From contig NZ_VBUM01000007.1 of the NCBI RefSeq assembly GCF_005774735.1, positions 1-64,000 of the forward strand: a DNA stretch of 64,000 nucleotides, written 5' to 3'. Below are positions 7,490 to 15,814 of this stretch, one piece after another. Positions within the stretch are counted from its first letter, which is position 1; the number at the start of each line of letters is the position of its first letter. The position numbers and the translations under genes are program-made. The notes beneath the pieces were generated by a model that saw nothing but the letters and a program-made list of their open reading frames with translations, did no database searches and was not told the origin of the DNA. The stretch comes from Microbacterium sp. 5K110. Lineage in GTDB: Bacteria > Actinomycetota > Actinomycetes > Actinomycetales > Microbacteriaceae.

Positions 7490-8355
7490 GCGCAAGCGCC
7501 ACCGGCCTCGAATTGTATTCGCGCACGGCCGACGACGCCGCCGCTGCGGTCATCAACCGATACTCGACGTCATTCGCTCTGGCCTGCCGTCTGCTCGGCC
7601 CGCGCCCCCGACCCCACGTGCGGAACATCTACGCCCTGGTGCGGGTCGCCGACGAGATCGTCGACGGCCCCGCGCACGACGCCGGGCTCTCCCCCGCCCA
7701 GGAACGTGCGGCGCTCGACGCGCTCGAGGTCGAGGTGCGGGATGCCATCGCCTCGGGCTTCAGCGCGAACCTCGTCGTGCATGCCTTCGCCCGCACGGCG
7801 CGCGAGTGCGGCATCGGCGACGACCTCATCGCCCCCTTCTTCGCCTCGATGCGGACCGACCTGGACACCGCCGCGCACGACGACGCCTCGCACGACGCGT
7901 ACGTGTACGGATCGGCGGAGGTCGTGGGCCTCATGTGCCTCCAGGTGTTCCTCAACGCCGGGATGTCGGCTCCGGCACGGCCCGCCGCCGACCTCGTCGA
8001 CGGTGCCCGGCGTCTGGGGGCGGCGTTCCAGGACGTCAACTTCTTGCGCGACCTCGACGACGACGCTGTCCGCCTCGGCCGCGACTACCTCGACGGCGCA
8101 GCGGGTGACGAGCGACGCATCGCGGTTCTCGACCGGATCGACGCCGACCTCGCCGCCGCCGCCGCCACGGTCCCGTTCCTGCCGCCGGACTGCCGTCGCG
8201 CGGTGACCGCTGCGCACGACCTGTTCGCCGAACTCTCGCGGCGCCTGCGTCGCACTCCCGCGGGCGCGCCGCGCGTCCGTGTACCCGACGGTGTGAAGGC
8301 GACGCTCGCCGCGCGCGCCTTCCTCGGACGCCCACCGAAAGGGGCCCACGCATGA
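7486..8355 (+). CDS. crtB: phytoene synthase
   Basis: 289 residues from the GTG at 7486, which overlaps the crtE stop as GTGA; the in-frame ATG 51 nt upstream is rejected for that reason. It joins two geranylgeranyl diphosphates to 15-cis-phytoene. The two Asp-rich motifs are DEIVD (56-60, in VRVADEIVDGP) and QDVNFLRDLDDD (182-193). It is coupled to crtI by ATGA. Confidence 0.94.
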   Translation: MSASATGLELYSRTADDAAAAVINRYSTSFALACRLLGPRPRPHVRNIYALVRVADEIVDGPAHDAGLSPAQERAALDALEVEVRDAIASGFSANLVVHAFARTARECGIGDDLIAPFFASMRTDLDTAAHDDASHDAYVYGSAEVVGLMCLQVFLNAGMSAPARPAADLVDGARRLGAAFQDVNFLRDLDDDAVRLGRDYLDGAAGDERRIAVLDRIDADLAAAAATVPFLPPDCRRAVTAAHDLFAELSRRLRRTPAGAPRVRVPDGVKATLAARAFLGRPPKGAHA

Positions 8356-9908
8356 CCTCGCAACGCATCGTCGTCGTCGGAGGTGGCATCGCCGGTCTCG
8401 GCACCGCCGCCCTGCTCGCCGACCAGGGACACGACGTGCACCTGTTCGAGGGGCGCGATCAGCTCGGCGGGCGTGCCGGCTCCTGGGAGAGCGAAGGCTT
8501 CCGATTCGACACGGGGCCGAGCTGGTATCTCATGCCCGAAGTGTTCGACCACTTCTTCCGCCTGCTGGGCACCAGCGCCGCCGCGCAACTCGACCTCGTA
8601 CGCCTGGATCCCGCGTACCGCGTCTACGGCCCTCCCGGAAAGGGAGAGCCGATCGACGTCGTGTCCGGCCGCGACGCCGTCCGCGCCCTGTTCGAGGAGC
8701 ACGAGCCCGGATCGGGCGACAAGGTCGATGCCTACCTCGACTCCGCGAAGGACGCCTACGAGCTGTCGACGTCGAAGTTCCTCTACGACACCTACTCGTC
8801 GACCCAGGGCCTGCGCGACCCCGCTCTCGTCAAGCGGCTGCCGACACTCGTCCCGCTGCTGACCCAGACGCTGTGGAAGCGCGTCACCCGCGACTTCTCG
8901 AACCCGCGGCTGCAGCAGATCCTCGCCTACCCCTCGGTGTTCCTCGGCGGTTCGCCGTTCGAGGTGCCGAGCCTGTACCACCTCATGAGCCACCTCGATC
9001 TGGGCGACGGCGTGCTGTACCCCCGCGGCGGGTTCACCGAGATCATCGCCGCGATCGAGCGCCTGGCGCGCGAGCGCGGTGTGCAGATCGAGACCGGCGT
9101 CCCCGTCGAGTCGATCATCACCGACGGCGGCATCGCGCGCGGGGTGCGGCTGGCGGACGGTCGGGTCGTGTCCGCGGATGCCGTGGTGTCGGGCGCCGAC
9201 CTCCACCACACCGAGACGCAGCTCCTCGAGGAGGGCGATCGCCAGTATCCCGAGAAGTGGTGGAAGGACCGCGTGCCCAGCCCGGGTGCACTGCTGCTCC
9301 TGCTCGGGGTCACGGGCGAGCTCCCCCAGCTCACGCACCACACACTCCTCTTCACCGACGACTGGCACACGAACTTCGACGCCATCTTCGGCGAGAACAA
9401 ACGCATCCCGGATCCGGCCTCGATCTACGTGTGCCGCCCCAGCGCATCCGACGACACCGTGGCTCCCGAGGGCTTCGAGAACCTCTTCGTCCTCGTACCC
9501 GTGCCCGCGGACCCGGTCAGCGGTCGCGGCGGCGTCGACCGCTCCGGCGATGCCCGCATCGAAGCCGCGGCCGACCGGGTGATCGCGCAGATCGGCGAGT
9601 GGGCCGGCATCCCGGACTTCGCCGAGCGCATCGTGGTGCGCCGGACCATCGCGCCCGAGGACTTCGCCACGGACCTGCACGCGTGGCACGGCAACTCGCT
9701 CGGTCTGGCCCACACGCTCGGTCAGAGCGCGATCTTCCGCCCGAAGAACCGCTCCCGCAAGGTGTCGAACCTGTATTACGCGGGAACGTCCGTGCTGCCG
9801 GGCATCGGTCTTCCGATGTGCCTGATCTCGGCGGAGCTCGTGGTCAAGCGGATGACGGGCGACCGTACCGCGGGGCCCCTGAACGAGCCGGCCCGCGCGG
9901 CGGTCTGA
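8352..9908 (+). CDS. crtI: phytoene desaturase (CrtI type)
   Basis: 518 residues. An FAD enzyme that takes phytoene through four desaturations to lycopene. The N-terminal dinucleotide fold is complete (VVVGGGIAGLGTAALLADQG, ending in GRDQLGGRAGSW), and the C-terminal FAD motif YYAGTSVLPGIGLPMCLIS closes the protein. It starts inside the crtB stop (ATGA), and the next gene begins after a single base, so expression is tightly linked. Confidence 0.95.
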   Translation: MTSQRIVVVGGGIAGLGTAALLADQGHDVHLFEGRDQLGGRAGSWESEGFRFDTGPSWYLMPEVFDHFFRLLGTSAAAQLDLVRLDPAYRVYGPPGKGEPIDVVSGRDAVRALFEEHEPGSGDKVDAYLDSAKDAYELSTSKFLYDTYSSTQGLRDPALVKRLPTLVPLLTQTLWKRVTRDFSNPRLQQILAYPSVFLGGSPFEVPSLYHLMSHLDLGDGVLYPRGGFTEIIAAIERLARERGVQIETGVPVESIITDGGIARGVRLADGRVVSADAVVSGADLHHTETQLLEEGDRQYPEKWWKDRVPSPGALLLLLGVTGELPQLTHHTLLFTDDWHTNFDAIFGENKRIPDPASIYVCRPSASDDTVAPEGFENLFVLVPVPADPVSGRGGVDRSGDARIEAAADRVIAQIGEWAGIPDFAERIVVRRTIAPEDFATDLHAWHGNSLGLAHTLGQSAIFRPKNRSRKVSNLYYAGTSVLPGIGLPMCLISAELVVKRMTGDRTAGPLNEPARAAV

Positions 9909-9909
9909 G

Positions 9910-10269
9910 GTGCCCGGGATCTACCTGGGCGCGATCCTGTTCTCGCTGGCCGGCATGATCGCGATCGATCTGAAATACGGCCTCGCGCTGCGCACCGCCC
10001 CGGGGCGCACCGCTCTCGCGGTGGGCCTGGGAACGGCGTTCTTCCTCGCGTGGGATGCCGTCGGCATCCTCACCGGGGTGTTCGTCAAGGGCGACAGCCC
10101 GCTGTTCGTGGGCATCGACCTGGCGCCGCACCTCCCCCTGGAGGAGCTGTTCTTCCTCCTCTTCCTCAGCTATCTCGCGCTCGTGCTGTGGACGGTGTTC
10201 GAGCGAGCGCGACGCCAGCGGGATGCCGCGCACCGGACCCGCGACGACGTCGAGGAGTCCGCCCCGTGA
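9910..10269 (+). CDS. crtYe: carotenoid epsilon-cyclase subunit A (CrtYe/YcdA-like)
   Basis: 119 residues with three hydrophobic segments: YLGAILFSLAGMIAI, TALAVGLGTAFFLAWDAVGI and LFFLLFLSYLALVLW. The cyclase motif PLEELFF is conserved. In Gram-positive bacteria the lycopene/C50 cyclase is a heterodimer of two such small membrane proteins. GTG start one base after the crtI stop; its own stop overlaps crtYf as GTGA. Whether epsilon or gamma ends form (decaprenoxanthin versus sarcinaxanthin) cannot be told from sequence alone. Confidence 0.9.
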   Translation: MPGIYLGAILFSLAGMIAIDLKYGLALRTAPGRTALAVGLGTAFFLAWDAVGILTGVFVKGDSPLFVGIDLAPHLPLEELFFLLFLSYLALVLWTVFERARRQRDAAHRTRDDVEESAP

Positions 10270-10574
10270 CGTACCCCGTCATCCTCCTGCCGTTCGTGGT
10301 CGTGACCGTCGTCGTGACTCTCCTCAGCGCCCGTCGGCCGGGCTTCCGCCGCCGCATGCGCGCGTCGGCGTGGACGGCTCTGGCGCTCGTGCTGCTCACG
10401 GCCGTCTTCGACAACGTCATGATCGCGGTCGACCTGTTCTCGTATCCGGCGGAACACCTCAGCGGACTCCGGATCGGTCTGGCCCCGCTCGAGGACTTCG
10501 CCTATCCCGTCTGCGCGGCGTTTCTCATCCCCGCGATCTTCACGCTCGTCTCCGCTCGGAGGGAACCCGCATGA
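10266..10574 (+). CDS. crtYf: carotenoid cyclase subunit B (CrtYf-like)
   Basis: 102 residues from the GTG at 10266 (GTGA overlap with crtYe). There are three membrane segments: YPVILLPFVVVTVVVTLL, TALALVLLTAVFDNVMIAV and YPVCAAFLIPAIFTLV. The second copy of the cyclase motif appears as APLEDFAYP. It is the partner of the preceding gene in the heterodimeric cyclase that closes the rings of the C50 carotenoid. It overlaps crtEb as ATGA. Confidence 0.9.
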   Translation: MTYPVILLPFVVVTVVVTLLSARRPGFRRRMRASAWTALALVLLTAVFDNVMIAVDLFSYPAEHLSGLRIGLAPLEDFAYPVCAAFLIPAIFTLVSARREPA

Positions 10575-11464
10575 CCACCCCCGCTGCTCTCACCCCCGGT
10601 CGCATCCTGCGCGAGCTCTTCGTGTCGTCGCGCCCGGTCAGCTGGATCAACACGGCGTTCCCCTTCGCCGCCGCCTACCTGCTCACGACGCGTCAGCTCG
10701 ACGCGGTGCTCATCGTCGGCATCCTGTTCTTCCTCGTGCCCTACAACCTCGCGATGTACGGCGTGAACGACGTCTTCGACTACGAATCCGATCTGAGGAA
10801 CCCCCGCAAGGGCGGGACGCACGGCGCCGTCCTCGCCAAGCGCATGCACCCGATCACGCTGTGGGCCTCGGCGCTGTCGTGCCTGCCGTTCGTGGTGTTC
10901 CTCGTGGTCGTCGGGTCGCCGGTGTCGTGGCTCGTGCTGGCACTGAGCCTGTTCTTCGTCGTCTTCTACTCCGCACCGCCGCTGCGCTTGAAGGAGCGGC
11001 CGTTCGCCGACTCGATCACCAGCAGCATCCACTTCTTCTCGCCCGCGGTGTACGGCCTCGTCCTGGCCGGTGCCGTGTGGACGTGGCAGCTCGTCGTCGT
11101 GATCATCGCCTTCGCGCTGTGGGGCATCGCCTCGCACGCCTTCGGCGCCGTGCAGGACGTCGAAGCCGATCGCGCCGCCGACATCTCCTCGATCGCCACC
11201 GCGCGCGGCGCTCGGTGGACCGTGCGGTTCGCTCTGGTCTCCTACGCTCTCGCGGGTGTCGCGATGCTCGCCACCGCGTGGCCCGGCCCCCTCGCCGCGC
11301 TGCTCGTGCTCCCCTACCTCGTGGTCTGCTGGCCGTACCGGAACGTGACGGATGCCACCTCCGACTCCGCCACCGCCGGATGGAACCGCTTCCTCTGGCT
11401 CAACCAGATCGCCGGATTCGGCACGACGATGCTGCTGATCTGGTGGTGGTTCCTGACCGCCTGA
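10571..11464 (+). CDS. crtEb: lycopene elongase, UbiA-type prenyltransferase
   Basis: 297 residues, an integral membrane UbiA-superfamily prenyltransferase. It adds C5 units from dimethylallyl diphosphate to both ends of lycopene, making the C50 skeleton (flavuxanthin-type) that the crtYe/Yf cyclase then closes. The first Asp motif is NDVFDYESD and the second DVEADRAAD; about eight hydrophobic helices surround them. The ATG overlaps the crtYf stop. It is the last gene of the operon, followed by a hairpin terminator. The presence of this gene is what indicates C50 rather than C40 pigment. Confidence 0.92.
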   Translation: MTTPAALTPGRILRELFVSSRPVSWINTAFPFAAAYLLTTRQLDAVLIVGILFFLVPYNLAMYGVNDVFDYESDLRNPRKGGTHGAVLAKRMHPITLWASALSCLPFVVFLVVVGSPVSWLVLALSLFFVVFYSAPPLRLKERPFADSITSSIHFFSPAVYGLVLAGAVWTWQLVVVIIAFALWGIASHAFGAVQDVEADRAADISSIATARGARWTVRFALVSYALAGVAMLATAWPGPLAALLVLPYLVVCWPYRNVTDATSDSATAGWNRFLWLNQIAGFGTTMLLIWWWFLTA

Positions 11465-11523
11465 CCCCGCGGCCGGTTCTCGGCGGGTGGGCCTCGGCGG
11501 GTGGCTCGCGCCCGCAAACGACG

Positions 11524-11559
11524 AGAGACGCCGGCGCCCCGAGGGGCGGCGGCGTCTCT
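11524..11559. terminator. bidirectional hairpin between crtEb and the UPF0182 gene
   Basis: Inverted repeat with 17-bp arms and one mismatch around a GAG loop; the arms begin AGAGACGCC and end GGCGTCTCT. It lies 59 bp after the crtEb stop and 16 bp past the stop of the convergent gene, so it can serve both. Confidence 0.8.
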
Positions 11560-11575
11560 GCGTCGGCAGCGGGGG

Positions 11576-14506
11576 TCAGCCTGCCGGAGTCGGCTCCGGC
11601 GTGGCGCCTCCGCCCTGTCCCTGGTCCTGCAGCTCGATGAGGCGCTGCACGGCCGCGGTCAGTCGCGCGTCCTGGGTGGCGAACCCGGCGAGGTCGCCGC
11701 TGGTGAGGGCTGCCTGGCGCGCCGTGAGCGCCGCCTGCGCCTCGGCCAGCGCCGCCGCGTAGTCGCCCGCGGGTGCGGTCGGAGCCGTCGTGCCTCCCCC
11801 GCCCGGGTCGGTCTGATCGGTGGGGGTCACCGCCTCGTCTCCGGTATCGGCACCGGAGTCACCGCCGAACAGGGCGTCCAGCGCTTCGCTCAGGGTGTTC
11901 TCGAACGCGATCTTGTCTCCGAAGGCCACCAGCACGCGCCGCAGCTGCGGGAGCTGCGTGCCACCGGAGGACTGCACGAACACGGGCTGCACGTAGAGCA
12001 GACCACCGCCGACGGGGAGCGTCAGCAGGTTGCCGTTGAGCACCTGCGATTGTCCCTGCTGCAGGATGTTGATCTGCGACGAGACCGCGGTGTCGGAGTC
12101 GAAGGTGTTCTGCACCTGACCCGGTCCGGGCACCGTCGTGGCCGCATCGATCACGAGCATGCGCAATCGTCCGTAGTCCTCGCGCTTCGTCCCCTGCTGG
12201 TCGCCCGCATTGGAGTCGACGGCCAGGTAGCCCGTGAGCACGTTGCGCGCCTGACCGCCCTGGGATGCCGGGATGAAACTCGTGAACATCGAGTACGTCG
12301 GGGCGTCCTGACTCGGCATCTTCATGGTCAGGTAGTACGGCGGCTGCAGGGTGTTGGGGTCCTGCGGGTCGTTCGGCGTGGTCCAGCGGTTGTCCTGCTG
12401 GAAGAACGAGCGGGCGTCGTCGACGTGGTAGACGCCGAGCATCGAACGCTGCACCTTCATCAGGTCGGTCGGGTAGCGCACGTGGCTCATCAGGTCGGCC
12501 GACATCTCGCTCCACGGCTGGAGGCTGGTCGGGTACACCTTCTGCCACGCCTGCAGGACCGGGTCCTGGTCGTCCCACGCGTACAGCGTGACCTTGCCGT
12601 CGTAGGCGTCCACGGTCGCCTTGACCGAGTTGCGGATGTAGTTGATGTTGTCGAGCGAGTACGTCGGCGAGGGGGTGTTCGAGTCGGTGATCGCCCGCGA
12701 GAGCGACACGCTCGAGGAGTAGGGGTAGTTCGCGCTCGTCGTGTACCCGTCGATGACCCACTTGATGCGGCCGTCCACGACCGTCGGGTACGGGTCGCTG
12801 TCGAGCGTCAGGTACGGAGCGACCTTCTGCACGCGATCCTTGGGATTGCGGTCGTAGAGGATCTGCGAGTCCTGGTTCACGTAGTCCGAGAACAGGATCT
12901 GCTCGGACTGGAACTTCAGGGCGTAGATGAGGCGCGTGAAGACGTTGCCGACGCTGGGCCCGCCGTCACCGCGGAAGGTCGTGCGCGTCTCCGTGCCGCC
13001 GTCGGCGCCGATCGGGTAATCCAGCTCGATGTCCTCGCCGCCCTCGGGGCCGCCGACGATCGAGTACGGCGGCGACTGCTCGCCGAAGTAGACGCGGGGC
13101 TCGTAGTTGAGGTCGGTCAGGAACCCGGTGCCCGGGATCGCCTGCTCGAGGAAGACGGGGTCGCCGTCGTCGGTGCGCTCGTTGCCCGCCGCAGCCACCA
13201 TGCCGTAGCCGTGGGTGTAGACCAGGGTGCTGTTCTGCCACGTCGCGGCGTCGCCGAGCTGACCGATGTTCAGCTCGCGCAGGGCCACGACGGCATCCTG
13301 GGTCTGACCCTTGATCTGGTAGCGGTCGACGTCGAGCGGATTGGCGAACTGGTAGTACGCGCGGTACTGCTCGAGCTGACGCACCGTGGGACCGATGATG
13401 GCGGGGTCCATGATGCGCAGCTGCGCGGTCGAGGCGGCGTCGTTGCGCAACTGGCCGGCCTGGGCCGTCGTCGTCGCTTCGAAGTTCTCTTTCTCGACGC
13501 CGTCGATGCCGTAGGCGGCCTTCGTGCTGTCGATGTTGCGCTGGTAGTACTGACTCTCGAGCGCGAGCTGGTTGGGTCGCACCTGGAAGGTCGTGACGGC
13601 CCACGGGATGGCCGCACCGACGACGATCGCCGAGACCACCAGCAGCGCGGTGGCGATCAGGGGGTAGCGCCAGCGGCCGATGATCGCGGTGACGAAGAAC
13701 GCGACGGCCACGATGACGGCGGCGATGGCAAGGATCGTCTGACCGGGGATGACGGCGTTGACCCCGACGTACCCGGGACCGGTGATGCGGTCCTCCTGGC
13801 TGATCAGGGTCGTGTAGCGGTCGAGCCACAAGCTCCCGCCCTGCAGCAGCAGGTACAGGCCCGCCAGCACGGCGAGCTGGATGCGTGCGGCCTTGGAGAT
13901 GCGCAGCTCGCGCTGCCCGACGCGCACGGAGCCGTACAAGTACGACACGACCGCCGTCAGCAGCAGGCAGACCAGGACGACGGCCGAAGCGAAGCCGAGG
14001 GCCGTGGTGTAGAACGGCAACGCGAAGAGGTAGAAGCCGGTGTCGATGCCGAACTGCGGGTCGGTCGTCGACGTGGTGACCCCGTTGAACCACAGCCAGG
14101 TCGTCTCCCACTGCGCGGACGCGGCGAACCCGGCGAAGAATCCGAAGAACACCGGGATGCCCCACATCGCGAGGCGCCGCAGCGGCTCCACGACTTCTTG
14201 GTAGCGGTCGAGCTGCGAGCTCAACCGCGCGTACACGGGCCGCAGGCGGTAAGCGAGCTGGATCGCGCCCCACACCGGCACCGCCATCGCGAGGAAGCCC
14301 ACGGCGAACATCACCGTGCGTGCGATCCACTGCGTGGTCAGCACCTCGGTGAAGCCCAGCTGCGAGAACCACATCCAGTCGGCGTAGAGGTTCGCGAAGA
14401 CGAAGAAGGCCACGACCAGCACGGCGATGACCGCCAGCGAGATCGAGATGATTCGTCGAGAACGATTCGGGGGCGTGGCCTGGTTCGGCGCTGAGGTCGT
14501 GGTCAC
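11576..14506 (-). CDS. UPF0182 family large membrane protein
   Basis: 976 residues. Seven hydrophobic segments fill the first third (from IISISLAVIAVLVVAFFVFA to LLVVSAIVVGAAIPWAV), followed by a very long extracytoplasmic part (about residues 310-900) and a Gln/Gly/Pro/Thr-rich acidic tail. Sequence stretches such as ADWMWFSQLGF and LVYTHGYGMVAA match the actinobacterial UPF0182 family, present in nearly all members; its function is not established. The GTG start has no Shine-Dalgarno sequence but lies 6 nt after TAGGAT (14518-14513), so the mRNA is probably leaderless. It lies beside the PDZ protease gene, as its homologue does in mycobacteria. Confidence 0.92.
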   Translation of the reverse strand: MTTTSAPNQATPPNRSRRIISISLAVIAVLVVAFFVFANLYADWMWFSQLGFTEVLTTQWIARTVMFAVGFLAMAVPVWGAIQLAYRLRPVYARLSSQLDRYQEVVEPLRRLAMWGIPVFFGFFAGFAASAQWETTWLWFNGVTTSTTDPQFGIDTGFYLFALPFYTTALGFASAVVLVCLLLTAVVSYLYGSVRVGQRELRISKAARIQLAVLAGLYLLLQGGSLWLDRYTTLISQEDRITGPGYVGVNAVIPGQTILAIAAVIVAVAFFVTAIIGRWRYPLIATALLVVSAIVVGAAIPWAVTTFQVRPNQLALESQYYQRNIDSTKAAYGIDGVEKENFEATTTAQAGQLRNDAASTAQLRIMDPAIIGPTVRQLEQYRAYYQFANPLDVDRYQIKGQTQDAVVALRELNIGQLGDAATWQNSTLVYTHGYGMVAAAGNERTDDGDPVFLEQAIPGTGFLTDLNYEPRVYFGEQSPPYSIVGGPEGGEDIELDYPIGADGGTETRTTFRGDGGPSVGNVFTRLIYALKFQSEQILFSDYVNQDSQILYDRNPKDRVQKVAPYLTLDSDPYPTVVDGRIKWVIDGYTTSANYPYSSSVSLSRAITDSNTPSPTYSLDNINYIRNSVKATVDAYDGKVTLYAWDDQDPVLQAWQKVYPTSLQPWSEMSADLMSHVRYPTDLMKVQRSMLGVYHVDDARSFFQQDNRWTTPNDPQDPNTLQPPYYLTMKMPSQDAPTYSMFTSFIPASQGGQARNVLTGYLAVDSNAGDQQGTKREDYGRLRMLVIDAATTVPGPGQVQNTFDSDTAVSSQINILQQGQSQVLNGNLLTLPVGGGLLYVQPVFVQSSGGTQLPQLRRVLVAFGDKIAFENTLSEALDALFGGDSGADTGDEAVTPTDQTDPGGGGTTAPTAPAGDYAAALAEAQAALTARQAALTSGDLAGFATQDARLTAAVQRLIELQDQGQGGGATPEPTPAG

Positions 14507-14549
14507 CCGTCCATCCTAGGCGTCGCCCTCTGGGGGAAAGCCGTGGATG

Positions 14550-15689
14550 CTACGAACCCGCGACACTCGTCGCGTCGCACGTCGGCAGGGCATCGAGGTC
14601 TCCCTCGTCGCGGATGGTCTCCAGGACCTTCAGGGAATCCTGGAGGGTCGAGACCGAGAAGACCCGGATGCCGTCGGGCACGTGCCCGACCACCTCGCCG
14701 CAGTTCGCCCGAGGCGCGAGGAACCAGGTCGCACCGGCATCCCGGGCTCCGTAGAGCTTCTGACGGATGCCGCCGATGCCGCCGACGTTCCCGGCGGCGT
14801 CGATCGTGCCGGTGCCGGCGATGTGCTGCCCCCCGGTCAGATCGCCGGGCGACATCTTGTCGATGATGCCGAGCGCGAACATCATGCCGGCGCTCGGGCC
14901 GCCGACGTTGTTGATCTGGATCTTGACGTCGACGGGGAGGTCGAAACCGAGTGACAGCCCGACCCCGAGCAGCCACTGCTGCTGACCGTTGACGTCGCTG
15001 AGCCGCGGGGTGACCGACACCGAGCTCTCGGCACCGTTGCGGTCGATAGCCAGGCTGACGGGCGCGCCGGCACCCGTCTGGACGGCGGACCGGACCTCGT
15101 CGACGGTGGTCACGGGCGTCCCGTCGACAGAGGTGATGATGTCACCGAGCTCGAGCATGCCCGCCGCGGCGCCGGCGTCGTCGACGGTCCCGACGACGAT
15201 GTCCTGCGGCACGTCGTAATCCAGCGCACGCAGCGCGGCGGCGGAGGCCTCGAGTTGCGAGTCGCTCATGAGCGCTGCGTTCTCGGTGTTGCGCTGCTCG
15301 GTGGATTGACCCGACGGGAAGATGCGGTCCACCGGCACGACCGCCCGTGACGGATCGAACCAGGCCAGTGCCAGTTCGAGCCAGCTGGGGGTGCGTTCGC
15401 GGTTGCCGTTCACCTGGACGGTCAACAGGTCGAGCTGGCCCGCCGAAGGAGTGTCCTCTTCGTTCGGGACCGTGATGAGGGGAACCTCCTCGCCGTCCGC
15501 GTTGGGCGAGGTGCCGAGGGTGTTCAGAACGGGCCCCGGCTGCTGGATCACGTACGGCGACGGCAGGAAGGTGAGCGCAAACAGGATGAGGGTGGCCACG
15601 GCCAGGGACCACAGCCCGAACACCGTCGATCGGCTCCGGCGCCGCCGCGGGGCGGGCACGACGGAGACGTTCTCGTCGAACAGGGTCAC
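14550..15689 (-). CDS. membrane-anchored PDZ/Lon-like S16 protease (YlbL family)
   Basis: 379 residues. A basic N-terminus is followed by one membrane helix (about 23-43). A PDZ domain lies at about 160-230 (AAAGMLELGDIITSVDG), and a Lon-type proteolytic domain at about 240-360. The Ser-Lys dyad is visible: Ser266 in NVGGPSAGMMFAL and Lys311 in GGIRQKLYGARDAGA. The protease domain should face the outside. Homologues are widespread in Gram-positive bacteria with few known substrates. It is transcribed toward UPF0182 and divergent from the metalloprotease gene. Confidence 0.9.
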   Translation of the reverse strand: MTLFDENVSVVPAPRRRRSRSTVFGLWSLAVATLILFALTFLPSPYVIQQPGPVLNTLGTSPNADGEEVPLITVPNEEDTPSAGQLDLLTVQVNGNRERTPSWLELALAWFDPSRAVVPVDRIFPSGQSTEQRNTENAALMSDSQLEASAAALRALDYDVPQDIVVGTVDDAGAAAGMLELGDIITSVDGTPVTTVDEVRSAVQTGAGAPVSLAIDRNGAESSVSVTPRLSDVNGQQQWLLGVGLSLGFDLPVDVKIQINNVGGPSAGMMFALGIIDKMSPGDLTGGQHIAGTGTIDAAGNVGGIGGIRQKLYGARDAGATWFLAPRANCGEVVGHVPDGIRVFSVSTLQDSLKVLETIRDEGDLDALPTCDATSVAGS

Positions 15690-15814
15690 GGGTCCTACCT
15701 TTGCCGGGTCGTTCGCGCGCGGCGTAAGCGGCGTGGAGCCGAGCCGAGGGAAGCGAGGAAACGTGCGACTAGCGTAGATCGCGTTCCCCCTGACCCGGCT
15801 GAAAGGCGGCTGAA

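Noticed and set aside
11501-14494. 997-residue plus-strand open frame opposite the UPF0182 gene
   Set aside because: Arg/Val/Glu-rich composition typical of the complement of a membrane protein gene; no start signal and no motifs.
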